From NCBI RefSeq assembly GCF_963675985.1, contig NZ_OY780958.1, forward strand, positions 3,410,001-3,474,000: a DNA stretch of 64,000 bases, written 5' to 3'. Positions 31,714 to 41,053 of the stretch are shown here, piece by piece (position 1 is the stretch's first letter; the number at the start of each line of letters is the position of its first letter). The DNA is from an uncultured Roseibium sp. GTDB taxonomy: Bacteria > Pseudomonadota > Alphaproteobacteria > Rhizobiales > Stappiaceae. The notes beneath the pieces were generated by a model that saw only the letters and a program-made list of their open reading frames with translations, was not told where the DNA came from and ran no database searches. A program made the position numbers and the translations under genes.

Positions 31714-31742
31714 ATTGTTCACTGAGGCCCGCTTATTGTCAA
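31714..31742 (-). promoter_or_regulatory. Likely sigma-70-type promoter of the gcv operon
   Basis: On the minus strand, a perfect -35 TTGACA (31742-31737) is followed after exactly 17 nt by AACAAT (31719-31714), a 4-of-6 match to -10. The riboswitch starts about 90 nt further downstream. Confidence 0.6.
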
Positions 31743-31778
31743 TAACCCGACCTTATACATTCGGACCATGCCGGGGTT

Positions 31779-32414
31779 TTACCGACGTTTCTTGCGCCCC
31801 TCATCGAAGCCGAAGACAATCTTCATTTGCTTATTCTGGGGAACGAGGAACTTGTTCTCAACCAGGGTCCAGGCTTCGCTCGGCTGCCCCTCCCCGATCG
31901 TGACCGGAACGGCAAGCAACTCCGAGACGATCGGCGCTTCCCCCTCTGCAGGAGGAAGAATCGCGACACGGATCGGCAGGTCGACCTCCCCGCCCTTCCA
32001 GGCGGGTCCGGGCGTCACGTGACCGGAAAAGCCGATCTTGATGCGCGTCTGGTCGGTTCCTTCCCGAGTACAGCTTCTGGCCCATTCCTCTATCGCAGCC
32101 TGATAGAGCAAGCCTTCCGGCTCGTTCTCCTTGCCACGGACATATTTCGAAATGAGATAAGTGTCGGGCTTGAGCTGGATCGGCGGACAATAGATCTTTG
32201 TCGCGAACGCGTCCGGATCGACCTGGATCGGCTGCTGACCGCCGGCTACGATCGTCGCGAAGGTTCCGCGGGTCTTGCCCGTTTGCACCTGCCCTGAGGC
32301 ACCGCTGCCGGCGAGTTCGTCCGAACCGCCACCCATGCACCCACTCAGGATACCGGCACATAACGTGCCGGCCAATACGGCTTTGAGCCAGGAGGCATTG
32401 ACGCCCATTTTCAT
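31779..32414 (-). CDS. Putative lipoprotein of unknown function
   Basis: A 211-residue protein with a lipoprotein signal peptide: LAGTLCAGILSGC, lipobox L-S-G-C with the acylated Cys near residue 26, then a Gly/Ser-rich linker. It would be anchored to a membrane facing the periplasm. The body has DPDAFATKIYCPPIQLKPDT and AIEEWARSCTREG, giving two more cysteines likely to form a disulfide. Proteins with this arrangement recur in Hyphomicrobiales but have no assigned role. It ends 37 nt from the gcv promoter and is divergent from ispH. Confidence 0.75.
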   Translation of the reverse strand: MKMGVNASWLKAVLAGTLCAGILSGCMGGGSDELAGSGASGQVQTGKTRGTFATIVAGGQQPIQVDPDAFATKIYCPPIQLKPDTYLISKYVRGKENEPEGLLYQAAIEEWARSCTREGTDQTRIKIGFSGHVTPGPAWKGGEVDLPIRVAILPPAEGEAPIVSELLAVPVTIGEGQPSEAWTLVENKFLVPQNKQMKIVFGFDEGRKKRR

Positions 32415-32724
32415 TGATCACCTGTCTTATTAGCTGCCTTTTGGCGTTGCTTCATAGCAGGAGAGAGAAACATTGGCGAGACTGAGGCGTGCATGAGGCG
32501 TCCGGTTCGTGTTCCCTTCCCTGTTGCGCCCCGACAACAGGCCGGCACAGGCCTGATGCGCCACACCGGTTTCAAATCGTAAAAAGGCCATGTTCCGGCC
32601 AGTCGCCGGGGGCGAAAGCGGCTTGACCATTACAACGGCTATGCTCTACGGGTCTGTCACCCGATACCGGCTCGCCGAAATGGGTTCATACCCTATAACG
32701 TGTGAGAAACTGGGCCAGGACAAT

Positions 32725-33735
32725 ATGAGCGAACATAAAGCCGCAAAGCCTGAACTGACCGTGCTTCTGTGTGCGCCGCGCGGCTTTTGCGCAGGCGTCG
32801 ACCGGGCCATCCAGATCGTGGAACTGGCCCTGGAGAAATACGGCGGCCCGGTCTATGTGCGCCACGAGATCGTTCACAACAAGTTCGTCGTCGACGGGCT
32901 CAAGGCGAAAGGCGCCGTTTTCGTCGAGGAACTGGACGAGATCCCGGCAAACGACACCGACCGCCCGGTGATCTTCTCCGCGCACGGTGTTCCGAAATCC
33001 GTTCCCGCCGACGCCGGCAGCCGGAACATGTTCTATCTCGACGCCACCTGTCCGCTGGTCTCCAAGGTCCACAAGGAAGCCGAGATCCATTTCCGCCGGG
33101 ACCGCGAGATCGTACTGATCGGCCATGCGGGCCATCCGGAAGTCATCGGCACGATGGGCCAATTGCCGGAAGGAACGGTGACACTGATCGAAACCGAGGC
33201 GGATGCCAGAGCGTTCCAGCCCAAGAGCGACCGCCAGCTTGCCTATATCACCCAGACGACCCTGTCGCTCGACGACACGGCCGGTATTGTCGACATCCTG
33301 CGCGAGCGTTTTCCGGACATTGTCGCGCCTCACAAGGAAGACATCTGCTACGCCACCACAAACCGCCAGGAAGCGGTCAAGGCGATCGCGCAGAAGGTGG
33401 ATGCCATGATCGTGGTCGGCGCACCCAATTCTTCCAATTCCCAACGCTTGCGCGAAGTGGCCGAGCGGGCCGGGTGCAAGACCTCCATGCTGATCCAGCG
33501 CGCGACCGACATCGACTGGAGCCGGTTTGACCGGATCTCCTCGCTCGGGCTGACCGCCGGCGCGTCCGCGCCCGAAACCCTCGTTGAAGAAGTGATTGCC
33601 GCCTTCGCGGACCGGTTTTCCGTTTCCGTCGAGACCGTCCGGACAGCCGAAGAAACCGTTGCGTTCAATCTGCCCCGCGAATTGCGGGATGTGGCGAGCG
33701 CTCACAACAGCGCTCAAGACGCGGCAGCAGAGTAG
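32725..33735 (+). CDS. ispH: 4-hydroxy-3-methylbut-2-enyl diphosphate reductase
   Basis: A 336-residue iron-sulfur enzyme of the MEP pathway, converting HMBPP to IPP and DMAPP. The three cluster cysteines lie in APRGFCAGVDRA, LDATCPLVSKVHKEA and EDICYATTNRQEAV. The substrate histidines are in VYVRHEIVHNKFV and IFSAHGVPKSV, and in LIGHAGHPEVIG. The ATG at 32725 was chosen because the upstream extension is not seen in the family. It starts a rightward operon with thrB (9-nt gap), rnhA and a lipid kinase. The ispH-thrB-rnhA order is common in alphaproteobacteria. Confidence 0.98.
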   Translation: MSEHKAAKPELTVLLCAPRGFCAGVDRAIQIVELALEKYGGPVYVRHEIVHNKFVVDGLKAKGAVFVEELDEIPANDTDRPVIFSAHGVPKSVPADAGSRNMFYLDATCPLVSKVHKEAEIHFRRDREIVLIGHAGHPEVIGTMGQLPEGTVTLIETEADARAFQPKSDRQLAYITQTTLSLDDTAGIVDILRERFPDIVAPHKEDICYATTNRQEAVKAIAQKVDAMIVVGAPNSSNSQRLREVAERAGCKTSMLIQRATDIDWSRFDRISSLGLTAGASAPETLVEEVIAAFADRFSVSVETVRTAEETVAFNLPRELRDVASAHNSAQDAAAE

Positions 33736-33743
33736 ACCGAAGA

Positions 33744-34709
33744 ATGGCCGTTTACACAGAAGTCGCGGATGAAGAGCTCGCCGCGTTCATCGACACTTAC
33801 AACATCGGCAAGCTGCTCTCCTTCAAGGGCATTGCCGAGGGCGTTGAAAACAGCAATTTCCTGGTTCACACCGAAAGCGGCTATTACATCCTGACGCTCT
33901 ACGAGAAACGCGTGGATCCCAATGATCTGCCGTTTTTCCTGAACCTTCTCCAGCATCTGGCCCGCAAGGGGCTGAGTTGCCCGACGCCGGTCCAGACCGT
34001 CGACGGAAAGCTGCTCGGCACGCTCGCGGGCCGGCCTGCGGCGATGGTGACATTCCTGGACGGCATGTGGGTGCGACGGCCGAAACCTGCGCATTGCAGC
34101 GCCCTCGGCGAGGGCATGGCCCAGTTACACCTGGCTGGCGCCGACTTCGGCATGACCCGTAAAAACGCCCTGAGCGTCGACGGCTGGCGGCCGCTGTTCC
34201 TGCAATGCGGCGGCCGTGCCGATACGGTCGTGCCCGGCCTGGAAGCCGAAATCGGCCGGGAACTCGATTTTCTGGAGGCCAACTGGCCATCCGACCTGCC
34301 GTCGGGAATCATTCATGCGGATCTGTTTCCCGACAACGTCTTCTTCCTTTCGAACAAGCTGTCCGGCCTGATCGACTTTTATTTCGCCTGCACCGATGCC
34401 TTCGCCTACGATGTGGCGATCTGCCTGAACGCCTGGTGTTTCGAGCCGGATCTCTCCTTCAACGTGACCAAGGCGCGGGCCCTGCTCAACAGCTATTGCC
34501 GGGTTCGTCCCCTGACCGGGCAGGAATACGACGTCCTGCCGCTGCTGGCGCGCGGGGCGGCGCTGCGTTTTCTGCTGACACGGCTTTACGACTGGCTCAG
34601 CGTTCCAGAAGGCGCCCTCGTCACACCGAAGGATCCGCGTGAGTACCTGAAAAAGCTGCGGTTTCACCAGAGCGTCGACAATGCCGGCGCCTACGGGCTG
34701 GATATATGA
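33744..34709 (+). CDS. thrB: Homoserine kinase (APH-fold type)
   Basis: A 321-residue kinase phosphorylating homoserine in threonine biosynthesis. It is the alphaproteobacterial, aminoglycoside-phosphotransferase-fold ThrB rather than the GHMP type. The catalytic loop is IIHADLFPDNVFF (Brenner HxDxxxxN), followed by GLIDFYFACTDAFAYDVAI with the metal-binding Asp. Opening MAVYTEVADEELAAFIDTYN is typical of the family. It overlaps rnhA by 4 bp. The partner gene thrC lies 6.3 kb away on the opposite strand. Confidence 0.97.
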   Translation: MAVYTEVADEELAAFIDTYNIGKLLSFKGIAEGVENSNFLVHTESGYYILTLYEKRVDPNDLPFFLNLLQHLARKGLSCPTPVQTVDGKLLGTLAGRPAAMVTFLDGMWVRRPKPAHCSALGEGMAQLHLAGADFGMTRKNALSVDGWRPLFLQCGGRADTVVPGLEAEIGRELDFLEANWPSDLPSGIIHADLFPDNVFFLSNKLSGLIDFYFACTDAFAYDVAICLNAWCFEPDLSFNVTKARALLNSYCRVRPLTGQEYDVLPLLARGAALRFLLTRLYDWLSVPEGALVTPKDPREYLKKLRFHQSVDNAGAYGLDI

Positions 34710-35185
34710 GCGCACCAAACAGAGTGACCATCTACACGGACGGAGCCTGTTCGGGAAACCCGGGCCCGGGCGGCTGGGGCGCGATCCTGCGGTTCGGCGA
34801 GCACGAGAAGGAGCTTTCCGGCGGCGCGGCGGAGACGACGAACAACCGCATGGAACTGACCGCCGCGATCGAAGCGCTCAATGCCCTCAAGCGTCCGTGC
34901 GCCGTCGACCTTTATACGGATTCGACCTATGTGCGCAGCGGCATCACCGAGTGGCTGGAAGGCTGGAAACGGAAGAACTGGCGCACAGCGGCGAAGAAAC
35001 CGGTGAAGAACGCGGACCTCTGGCAGGCACTGGACGAAGCGCGCCAGCGCCATGACGTGTCCTGGCACTGGGTCAAGGGGCACGCCGGGCATCCGGAAAA
35101 CGAGCGGGCCGACGAGCTTGCCAGAATGGGAATGGCGCCGTTCAAACCGGGAGGGAACGCCGAATTGGCGGAGGATCTTTCTTGA
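34706..35185 (+). CDS. rnhA: Ribonuclease HI
   Basis: A 159-residue endonuclease that cuts RNA in RNA-DNA hybrids. All catalytic acids are visible: D in VTIYTDGACSGNPGPGGWG, E in NNRMELTAAIEAL, D in DLYTDSTYVRSGI and D in GHPENERADELAR. The basic protrusion GWKRKNWRTAAKKPVKN that binds the hybrid is also present, as in E. coli RNase HI. Length is normal. It overlaps thrB by 4 bp and its stop overlaps the TTG start of the lipid kinase, so the four genes are translationally coupled. Confidence 0.98.
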   Translation: MSAPNRVTIYTDGACSGNPGPGGWGAILRFGEHEKELSGGAAETTNNRMELTAAIEALNALKRPCAVDLYTDSTYVRSGITEWLEGWKRKNWRTAAKKPVKNADLWQALDEARQRHDVSWHWVKGHAGHPENERADELARMGMAPFKPGGNAELAEDLS

Positions 35186-36108
35186 GGTTTTTCCGGCGCA
35201 ACGACCTGCCGTCATCCGCCACGTCCTTCCGGACAGCGCCCTGCGATGTCCTGATTATGGCAAACCCGACAGCAGGGGGATATCGCCCGAAGCTGCTTGC
35301 CAAGGTTCAAGAAAAACTCCAGGCCGGCGGCTGCAAGGTCACCCTGCACCTGACCACCCATGCCGGCGAGATCGGCGAAGTCTGTGCCGACCCCAAGCTT
35401 GCCGTGGGTCTGCTCGTCATTGCAGGCGGCGACGGCTCGATCAACGAGGCGTTGGCCGGTTTCCAATCCAATCCAGCCCCACCGGATCTCGCGGTCATTC
35501 CCTTCGGGACGGCCAATGTGCTGGCCTGTGAACTGGGCCTGCCGAGACGCTCCGGCGCCATTGCAGGCGCCATTTTGCGGCGGCGGACGAAGCCGCTGCA
35601 CGCCGGTCTTGCCAACGGCCACCCCTTTGTTCTGATGGCGTCCTCCGGCTTCGATGCGGAAGTCGTCCACGGCATCCCGCTGTCGCTGAAGCGCCGCCTC
35701 GGGAAGCTGGCCTATGTGATCACCGCCATCCGGATCGGGCTGGCCCGCGAGACCAGCGACCTGACGGCGGAGATCGACGGCGAGACACTGCATGGCAAGT
35801 TGGCCGTTGCGACCAACGGCCGTTTCTACGGCGGCCCCTTCGTGATCAGCCCGGATGCCTCGGTAACGAAGGCCGGTCTGCAACTGCTGATGCTGGAAAA
35901 GGACGACCCGCTTTCTAGCTTCCGGTTCGGGTTGGCCCTGCTGATGGGGCGGGTTCACAAGGCCAAGGGCGTGACGGTCCGCAATTTCCAGCGTGCCCGT
36001 ATCCTGGCCAACCGCCCGGTCCCGGTCCAGATCGACGGCGATCCCTTCGGGACAACGCCGGTCGAGATCGAGCCCGCTCCCGGTCATCTCGCGATCGTCG
36101 TTCCCTGA
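35182..36108 (+). CDS. Diacylglycerol kinase-family lipid kinase
   Basis: A 308-residue protein of the DAGK_cat/YegS group. The nucleotide-binding region begins at IMANPTAGGYRPK, with the signature VIAGGDGSINEAL and the GTAN loop in PFGTANVLACELGLPR. Such enzymes phosphorylate diacylglycerol, sphingoid bases or other lipids at the inner face of the membrane. The TTG at 35182 was chosen because GGAGGATCTTTC precedes it and it overlaps the rnhA stop (TTGA); an ATG 25 codons later would cut close to the first conserved strand. It is convergent with the EAL gene, leaving 22 nt between stops. Confidence 0.88.
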   Translation: MRFFRRNDLPSSATSFRTAPCDVLIMANPTAGGYRPKLLAKVQEKLQAGGCKVTLHLTTHAGEIGEVCADPKLAVGLLVIAGGDGSINEALAGFQSNPAPPDLAVIPFGTANVLACELGLPRRSGAIAGAILRRRTKPLHAGLANGHPFVLMASSGFDAEVVHGIPLSLKRRLGKLAYVITAIRIGLARETSDLTAEIDGETLHGKLAVATNGRFYGGPFVISPDASVTKAGLQLLMLEKDDPLSSFRFGLALLMGRVHKAKGVTVRNFQRARILANRPVPVQIDGDPFGTTPVEIEPAPGHLAIVVP

Positions 36109-36130
36109 GACGAAATTCGATGAAGGCGCG

Positions 36131-39073
36131 TCAGGCCGTATGGGCTTCCGCCGCCGGCTGACGGCGCAGCAGCTTGCTCGCCTCGTCCGCGGAAACGGCC
36201 TGGCCAAAGTGGAAGCCTTGCGCGTATTCGCAGCCGAGCTGGTAGAGTTCCAGCGCATCCGCCTCGCTCTCCGCGCCTTCGGCCACCACGGACATGCCGA
36301 GATCGTGCCCCATGGCGACGATCGTCCTGAGCAGGACGGGCCGGGCCGATTTGCCGTTCGACTTCACGAAAGACTGGTCGATCTTGATCGTGTCGAAGGG
36401 GAACCGTTGCAGGTAGGACAGCGACGAATGGCCCGTGCCGAAGTCATCCAGCGAAAGGCCCGCCCCCAGCGCGCGCAGCCGCTCCAGTACCTTTGCGGAA
36501 TACTCCGGGTTGGCCATGACGAGCGATTCTGTCAGTTCGAGCTTCAAGGTTCCCGGCGCCAGCGAAGAGCGCGACAGCACCGCTTTCACGTCGTTGATCA
36601 GATCGTGTTTCAGCAATTGCCTGGACGAGAGATTGACCGAAGCGAACAACGGCTGCGGCATCTCGTTCTCCCGCTGCCAGAAAGCGAGCTGATGCGCACC
36701 CTTTTCCAGCATGTACATGCCGAGTTCATTGATCAGGCCGGACTGCTCGGCGACCGGGATGAATTCTGCGGGTGCGATCTTGCCGCGCTTCGGATGGTTC
36801 CAGCGTGCGAGCACTTCAAAGCCTGCGATTGTCCGGTCTTCCAGGCGTATGATCGGCTGATAGAAGACCCCGAGCGTTTCCTTGCGGATCGCCTCACGCA
36901 GGTCGGTCTCCATATCGATGATGTTCTTGCCGAGCGGACGCAGGATCGGACGGAACACCTCCTGACGGTCGCCGCCCAGCCGTTTGGCATGATTGAGAGC
37001 GATTTCCGTATTGGTGATCAGCTCTTCCGACGTCTGCTTTTCATCTTCGTACAGCGAGATGCCGACGGAGCAGGTCAGGAAGATTTCCCGGTCACCAAAG
37101 GTAATCGGCGAGCGGACCGCCTTTCTCAGGCTGTCGGCAAGGGCAACGATCCGGTCCGGTTCCGGTTCGGACAGAACCAACAGGCCATACTGGTCACCGT
37201 TGATGCGCGACAGGGTATCCTGGTCGCCGATCATGCGAACAAGGCGACGGGCGACCGTGAGCAGAATGCTGTCACCGGCAGACAGGCCGATGCTGTCGTT
37301 GACCTGCTTGAACCGATCGAGGTTCAGAATCATGATGGCCGGCTTGCTTCTTTCGTCTGCCCGGGCATTGGCGAGGGCTCCCTGCAGACGATCCATGAAC
37401 AGTTCCCGGTTCGGCAGCCCGGTCAGGTTGTCATGAACGGCGTCATGCAGAAGGCGTTCCTCGGCGGTTCGTTCCTCCGTCACGTCCAGAAGCGTTCCCA
37501 CGCAGCGGATCACTTCGCCGTCGGACCCGATGATCGGCCGGGCACGCAGCCGGAACCAGCGGAAATGGCCGTCTTCGGAGCGCAGGCGGAACGTCTGCAC
37601 GATCTTGCCGCGGCGCTGGTCGATTACCGCGTCCAGCGTGGCGCGGAACCGGTCCCGGTCCTGGGGGTGCAGGACTTCGAGCCAGTCACGCGCCGGCCCT
37701 TCGAGCGTGCCGTGACGCAGGTTGAGCAGGTCTTCCACCTCATGCCCGGTAAAGACGCGATCCCGGTCCACATCCCAGTCCCAGATGATGTCCCCGGCAC
37801 CGGTCAGCGCAAGCGCCCTGCGTTCGACATCGGAAATCAGGCCCTGTGCGATCGCCCCGCCGGCGAAGGCGTGCTGCATGACCGTGAAGCCGATCAGAAG
37901 CACGATCAGGACGAGCCCTCCGCCAAGGGCCGGCTGCACGATGTCGTTCGCCAGCGCCCCCGTGATCGTCATGGCCGCACCGATCAGCCAGGCAATCAGC
38001 AGACACCAGGTCGGGATGAGCATGATCGCCCGGTCATAGCCCTGGAAGGCGAGCACCATGATCGTGATGAAACCGAGAATGCCGATGATCCCCAGCGACA
38101 GGCGCGCGATGCCGGCGGCAACGGAAGGATCCCAGACCGCGACCCCGATCAGGCCGAGCAGCAGGACCAGCGTCGTCAGCGCCAGATGCGAATAGTGGAT
38201 GTTCCAGCGGTTCAGGTTCAAATAGGCGTAGAGGAAGATGATCAGGCTGGCCGCCAGCATCACCTCCGCGTAGGCCCGGTAGAGCTGGTCCCCGCCCTCT
38301 TGCAGATTGAACACCAGGTTCCAGAAGCCGAAATCGATGCACAAATAGGCCAGCACCGCCCAGGCAAGTGCTGCTGTGGCCGGGAACATCACCGTTCCCT
38401 TGACCACGAACAGAATGGTCAGGAACAGCGCCAGCAGGCCGGAAATTCCGAGCACGATGCCGCGATAGAGTGTGTAGGCGTTCACTTTCTCGGTGTAGGT
38501 ATCCGGCTCCCAGAGCCGGAACTGCGGCAAGTTCGGTGACGTCAGTTCGGCAACGAAGGTCACGACCGAGCCCGGATCGAGCGTCACCAGGAAGACGTCC
38601 GCCTCCAGGCTCTTTTGCCGTGTCGGCGCGATCCCCTGGCTGGGGGTGATCGCCGTGATTCGCGAAGAACCGAGGTCGGGCCAGAACAGTTTGGACCCCA
38701 CAAGCTGGAAATAAGGTGCGACCAGAAGCCTGTCGATCTGCTCGTCACTGGTGTTGGCAAGTGCAAAAACGGCCCAGCTCTTGTTTTTACCGTCCCTGGA
38801 GGCGACCTCGATCCGGCGCACGATCCCGTCGGCGCCCGGCGCGGTGGAAACCTGCAGGCGCGGACCGGCATTGGCGTGAATTTCGACCATATTGGTCAGG
38901 TCGAGGGCATCGGCATCAATCGGCACCGGGATCGGCTCCACCGCCCATGCAGGTGCGGTGACAAAAAATCCAATCAATCCAAGGAGTAATGCGGCAAGAA
39001 ATTTACGAATGCCCACGAGCCGTTCCGGTATCCATTCTGACATGGGCCGAATGAGTATCGGGTTGCGCCGCAT
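36131..39073 (-). CDS. 7TM-PAS-GGDEF-EAL cyclic-di-GMP signalling protein
   Basis: A 980-residue inner-membrane protein. Residues ~22-46 are a signal peptide, ~50-190 a periplasmic sensor, ~200-420 seven or eight membrane helices (7TMR-DISM-like), ~445-560 a PAS domain, ~560-725 GGDEF, ~735-975 EAL. The GGDEF site is degenerate (NGDQY), so diguanylate cyclase activity is unlikely. The EAL domain keeps catalytic residues: E of FEVLARW, N of SVNLSS, E of LELTES, DDFGTGHSS, K of TIKIDQ and E of AEGAES. It therefore probably hydrolyses c-di-GMP in response to a periplasmic cue. It starts 1 nt after the GNAT gene stop; an ATG 10 codons later is an alternative. Confidence 0.9.
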   Translation of the reverse strand: MRRNPILIRPMSEWIPERLVGIRKFLAALLLGLIGFFVTAPAWAVEPIPVPIDADALDLTNMVEIHANAGPRLQVSTAPGADGIVRRIEVASRDGKNKSWAVFALANTSDEQIDRLLVAPYFQLVGSKLFWPDLGSSRITAITPSQGIAPTRQKSLEADVFLVTLDPGSVVTFVAELTSPNLPQFRLWEPDTYTEKVNAYTLYRGIVLGISGLLALFLTILFVVKGTVMFPATAALAWAVLAYLCIDFGFWNLVFNLQEGGDQLYRAYAEVMLAASLIIFLYAYLNLNRWNIHYSHLALTTLVLLLGLIGVAVWDPSVAAGIARLSLGIIGILGFITIMVLAFQGYDRAIMLIPTWCLLIAWLIGAAMTITGALANDIVQPALGGGLVLIVLLIGFTVMQHAFAGGAIAQGLISDVERRALALTGAGDIIWDWDVDRDRVFTGHEVEDLLNLRHGTLEGPARDWLEVLHPQDRDRFRATLDAVIDQRRGKIVQTFRLRSEDGHFRWFRLRARPIIGSDGEVIRCVGTLLDVTEERTAEERLLHDAVHDNLTGLPNRELFMDRLQGALANARADERSKPAIMILNLDRFKQVNDSIGLSAGDSILLTVARRLVRMIGDQDTLSRINGDQYGLLVLSEPEPDRIVALADSLRKAVRSPITFGDREIFLTCSVGISLYEDEKQTSEELITNTEIALNHAKRLGGDRQEVFRPILRPLGKNIIDMETDLREAIRKETLGVFYQPIIRLEDRTIAGFEVLARWNHPKRGKIAPAEFIPVAEQSGLINELGMYMLEKGAHQLAFWQRENEMPQPLFASVNLSSRQLLKHDLINDVKAVLSRSSLAPGTLKLELTESLVMANPEYSAKVLERLRALGAGLSLDDFGTGHSSLSYLQRFPFDTIKIDQSFVKSNGKSARPVLLRTIVAMGHDLGMSVVAEGAESEADALELYQLGCEYAQGFHFGQAVSADEASKLLRRQPAAEAHTA

Positions 39074-39074
39074 G

Positions 39075-39713
39075 TCACAAGATTTCTTTCATTGTTCTCC
39101 CGCCCGACAGGGTGGGCTGTTCGCAAGCAAGCGCATGATCTTCCGCAAGACAGGCAAACAGAAGATGATCCTGCCATTTACCGTTGATCAGCAAATATTT
39201 GCGTGCGTAGCCTTCGCGCCGAAATCCGGCTTTTTGAAGGAGATGGATGGAAGGGTCGTTGTTGGGCAGGCAAGCCGCCTCCACCCGGTGCAGCCCCAGG
39301 ACATCGAAGCAGTAGGGCAGGACCAGGCGGACGGCATGGCTCATGTGGCCGTTTCCGGCGAAGGGTGCCCCCATCCAGTAGCCCATGGTGGCGGACTGAC
39401 ACACGCCTCTGCGGATATTGGAGAGCGTCAGGCCACCGAGCAGTTCGCCTGTTTGCACGCTGAAAAGCAGAAAGGGATAGCTGCGACCGTCACGCCGGTC
39501 ACGGGCGTATTTCCTCAAGCGGCGACGGAAACCGGACTTGGTCAGGTCGTCTCTGGGCCAAAGGGGCTCCCAAGGTCTCAGGAATTCGCGGCTGGCGGTT
39601 CTGAGTTCGGCCCAGGCGCGAAAATCGCCGATGACGGGTGGACGCAGATAATGCGTGCTCGATTCGATGCGGGGCTCGGCTTCCAGCGCGATCGTGGAGC
39701 GCAAGAGTGACAT
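39075..39713 (-). CDS. GNAT-family N-acetyltransferase (RimJ/RimL type)
   Basis: A 212-residue acetyltransferase. The acetyl-CoA binding region (motif A) is in TMGYWMGAPFAGNGHMSHAV, where Q/R-x-x-G-x-A is represented by FAGNGHM, a slightly weak match. HRVEAACLPNNDPSIHLLQKAGFRREG is the strongly conserved C-terminal RimJ/RimL block. Members acetylate ribosomal-protein N-termini or other amines; substrate unknown. It precedes the EAL gene with a 1-nt gap (TGAC-ATG), which implies coupled translation. The frame is convergent in direction with the lipid kinase region and divergent from nothing nearby. Confidence 0.9.
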   Translation of the reverse strand: MSLLRSTIALEAEPRIESSTHYLRPPVIGDFRAWAELRTASREFLRPWEPLWPRDDLTKSGFRRRLRKYARDRRDGRSYPFLLFSVQTGELLGGLTLSNIRRGVCQSATMGYWMGAPFAGNGHMSHAVRLVLPYCFDVLGLHRVEAACLPNNDPSIHLLQKAGFRREGYARKYLLINGKWQDHLLFACLAEDHALACEQPTLSGGRTMKEIL

Positions 39714-39763
39714 GCCTGACGTCCCCTTTCCTGGACCTCGATCTCCTGAATGAGATCAGCACC

Positions 39764-41050
39764 CTACATCGATACCGCTTTCAACTGCGGTGCGTTCAGC
39801 CGTTGTGAAATCTCTTCGGCGGTCATTATTTCCCCAACCGGGCCAACGGCCGTCAGGGTTGGCGTCGATCCGGTGAAGGTTTCATGAGCCACGCGGCGAA
39901 GGTCGGCCGCCGTCACGGCTTCGATCTTTTCGGAAATTTCCTCAAGGGTCAGCGTGCGGCCATGGACGAGAATCTGGCGGGCGATCTGGCCGGCCCGGGC
40001 AGCCGGGCTTTCCAGCGCCATCATCAGGCCCGCCCGGATCTGGGCTCGGGATCGGGCGACCTCTTCGTCGGTGACCGTTTCGCACGCCGATTTCAGTTCG
40101 TTGACGATCGCCGGCATCAGATCGGCGATGTCTTCCTGACTCGTCGCCGCATGCAGCCCGAAGACGCCGGTATCGGAAAACGCCCAGTGGAAACTGTAAA
40201 TCGCGTAGCACAGACCCAACTTCTCGCGGATTTCCTGGAACAGCCTGGACGACATGCCGCCGCCCAGCACGGAGGCCAGGATCTGGATCGCGTAATAGTC
40301 CGGCGACTTGTACGGCCGGCCTTCGAAACCGATGAGGATCTGCGCTTCCATCAGATCCTTCTGCAATTTCTGCTCCCCGCCTTGATACTGGGCCAGGGTT
40401 CCGTTCTCCGCGGGCTCGGAGCCGACGGCTGTAAACTTCTCTTCGGCCAGGGCGACCAGGACATCGTGGTCGACGGCACCGGCGGCGGACAGGACCATGT
40501 CCGGCCCGCGATAGCGGGAGCGGAGATAGTGGTTCAAGGCATCCCGGCTGAACCCTTTAACCGTCTCCGGCGTGCCGAGGATCGGCCGCCCGATGGCCTG
40601 GTCCGGCCAGGCGGTGTCCTGAAACAGGTCGAAAGCCTGGTCTTCCGGAGAATCGTGCGCCGCCCCGATCTCCTGCAGGATGACATGCTTCTCGCGCGTC
40701 AGCTCCTCCTCGTCGAAGGTGGAATTCTGCAGGATATCCGACAGAAGCTCGACGGCGAGCGGCAGGTCTTCGGCCAGAATCCGGGCGTAGTAGTTGGTGT
40801 GCTCTATGCTGGTGGCGGCGTTCAACTCGCCGCCGACTGCCTCGATCTGCTCGGCGATCTCGCGCGCCGACCGGGACAGGGTCCCCTTGAAGGCCATGTG
40901 TTCCAGCAGATGGGTGATGCCGTTCTGATCCGGGTTCTCCGCCCTGGATCCGGTTCTCACCCAGACCCCAAGGGCCGCCGTCTTCAAATGAGGCATCCGG
41001 TCGGTGACGACCGTCATGCCATTTGAAAGTGTGCTTGTCCGGACCTGCAT
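39764..41050 (-). CDS. M16 family zinc peptidase (processing peptidase-like)
   Basis: A 428-residue zinc metallopeptidase related to mitochondrial processing peptidase beta subunit. The inverted zinc motif HxxEH is H47-LLE-H51 in GITHLLEHMAFKGT, with the downstream glutamate in ATSIEHTNYYARIL region. The second half has the typical glycine-rich loop (LGGGMSSRLFQEIREKLGLCY). Bacterial members of this branch are usually single chains acting on peptides in the cytoplasm or periplasm; no signal peptide is seen. It lies 3 nt after thrC, the common order thrC-M16 in alphaproteobacteria. Confidence 0.96.
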   Translation of the reverse strand: MQVRTSTLSNGMTVVTDRMPHLKTAALGVWVRTGSRAENPDQNGITHLLEHMAFKGTLSRSAREIAEQIEAVGGELNAATSIEHTNYYARILAEDLPLAVELLSDILQNSTFDEEELTREKHVILQEIGAAHDSPEDQAFDLFQDTAWPDQAIGRPILGTPETVKGFSRDALNHYLRSRYRGPDMVLSAAGAVDHDVLVALAEEKFTAVGSEPAENGTLAQYQGGEQKLQKDLMEAQILIGFEGRPYKSPDYYAIQILASVLGGGMSSRLFQEIREKLGLCYAIYSFHWAFSDTGVFGLHAATSQEDIADLMPAIVNELKSACETVTDEEVARSRAQIRAGLMMALESPAARAGQIARQILVHGRTLTLEEISEKIEAVTAADLRRVAHETFTGSTPTLTAVGPVGEIMTAEEISQRLNAPQLKAVSM

Positions 41051-41053
41051 CGA

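Noticed and set aside
36131..38539. Very long open frame (848 codons) on the plus strand
   Set aside because: It lies antisense to the EAL/GGDEF gene, whose domains are unmistakable; the opposite frame is Arg/Gln/His-rich shadow sequence without a family.
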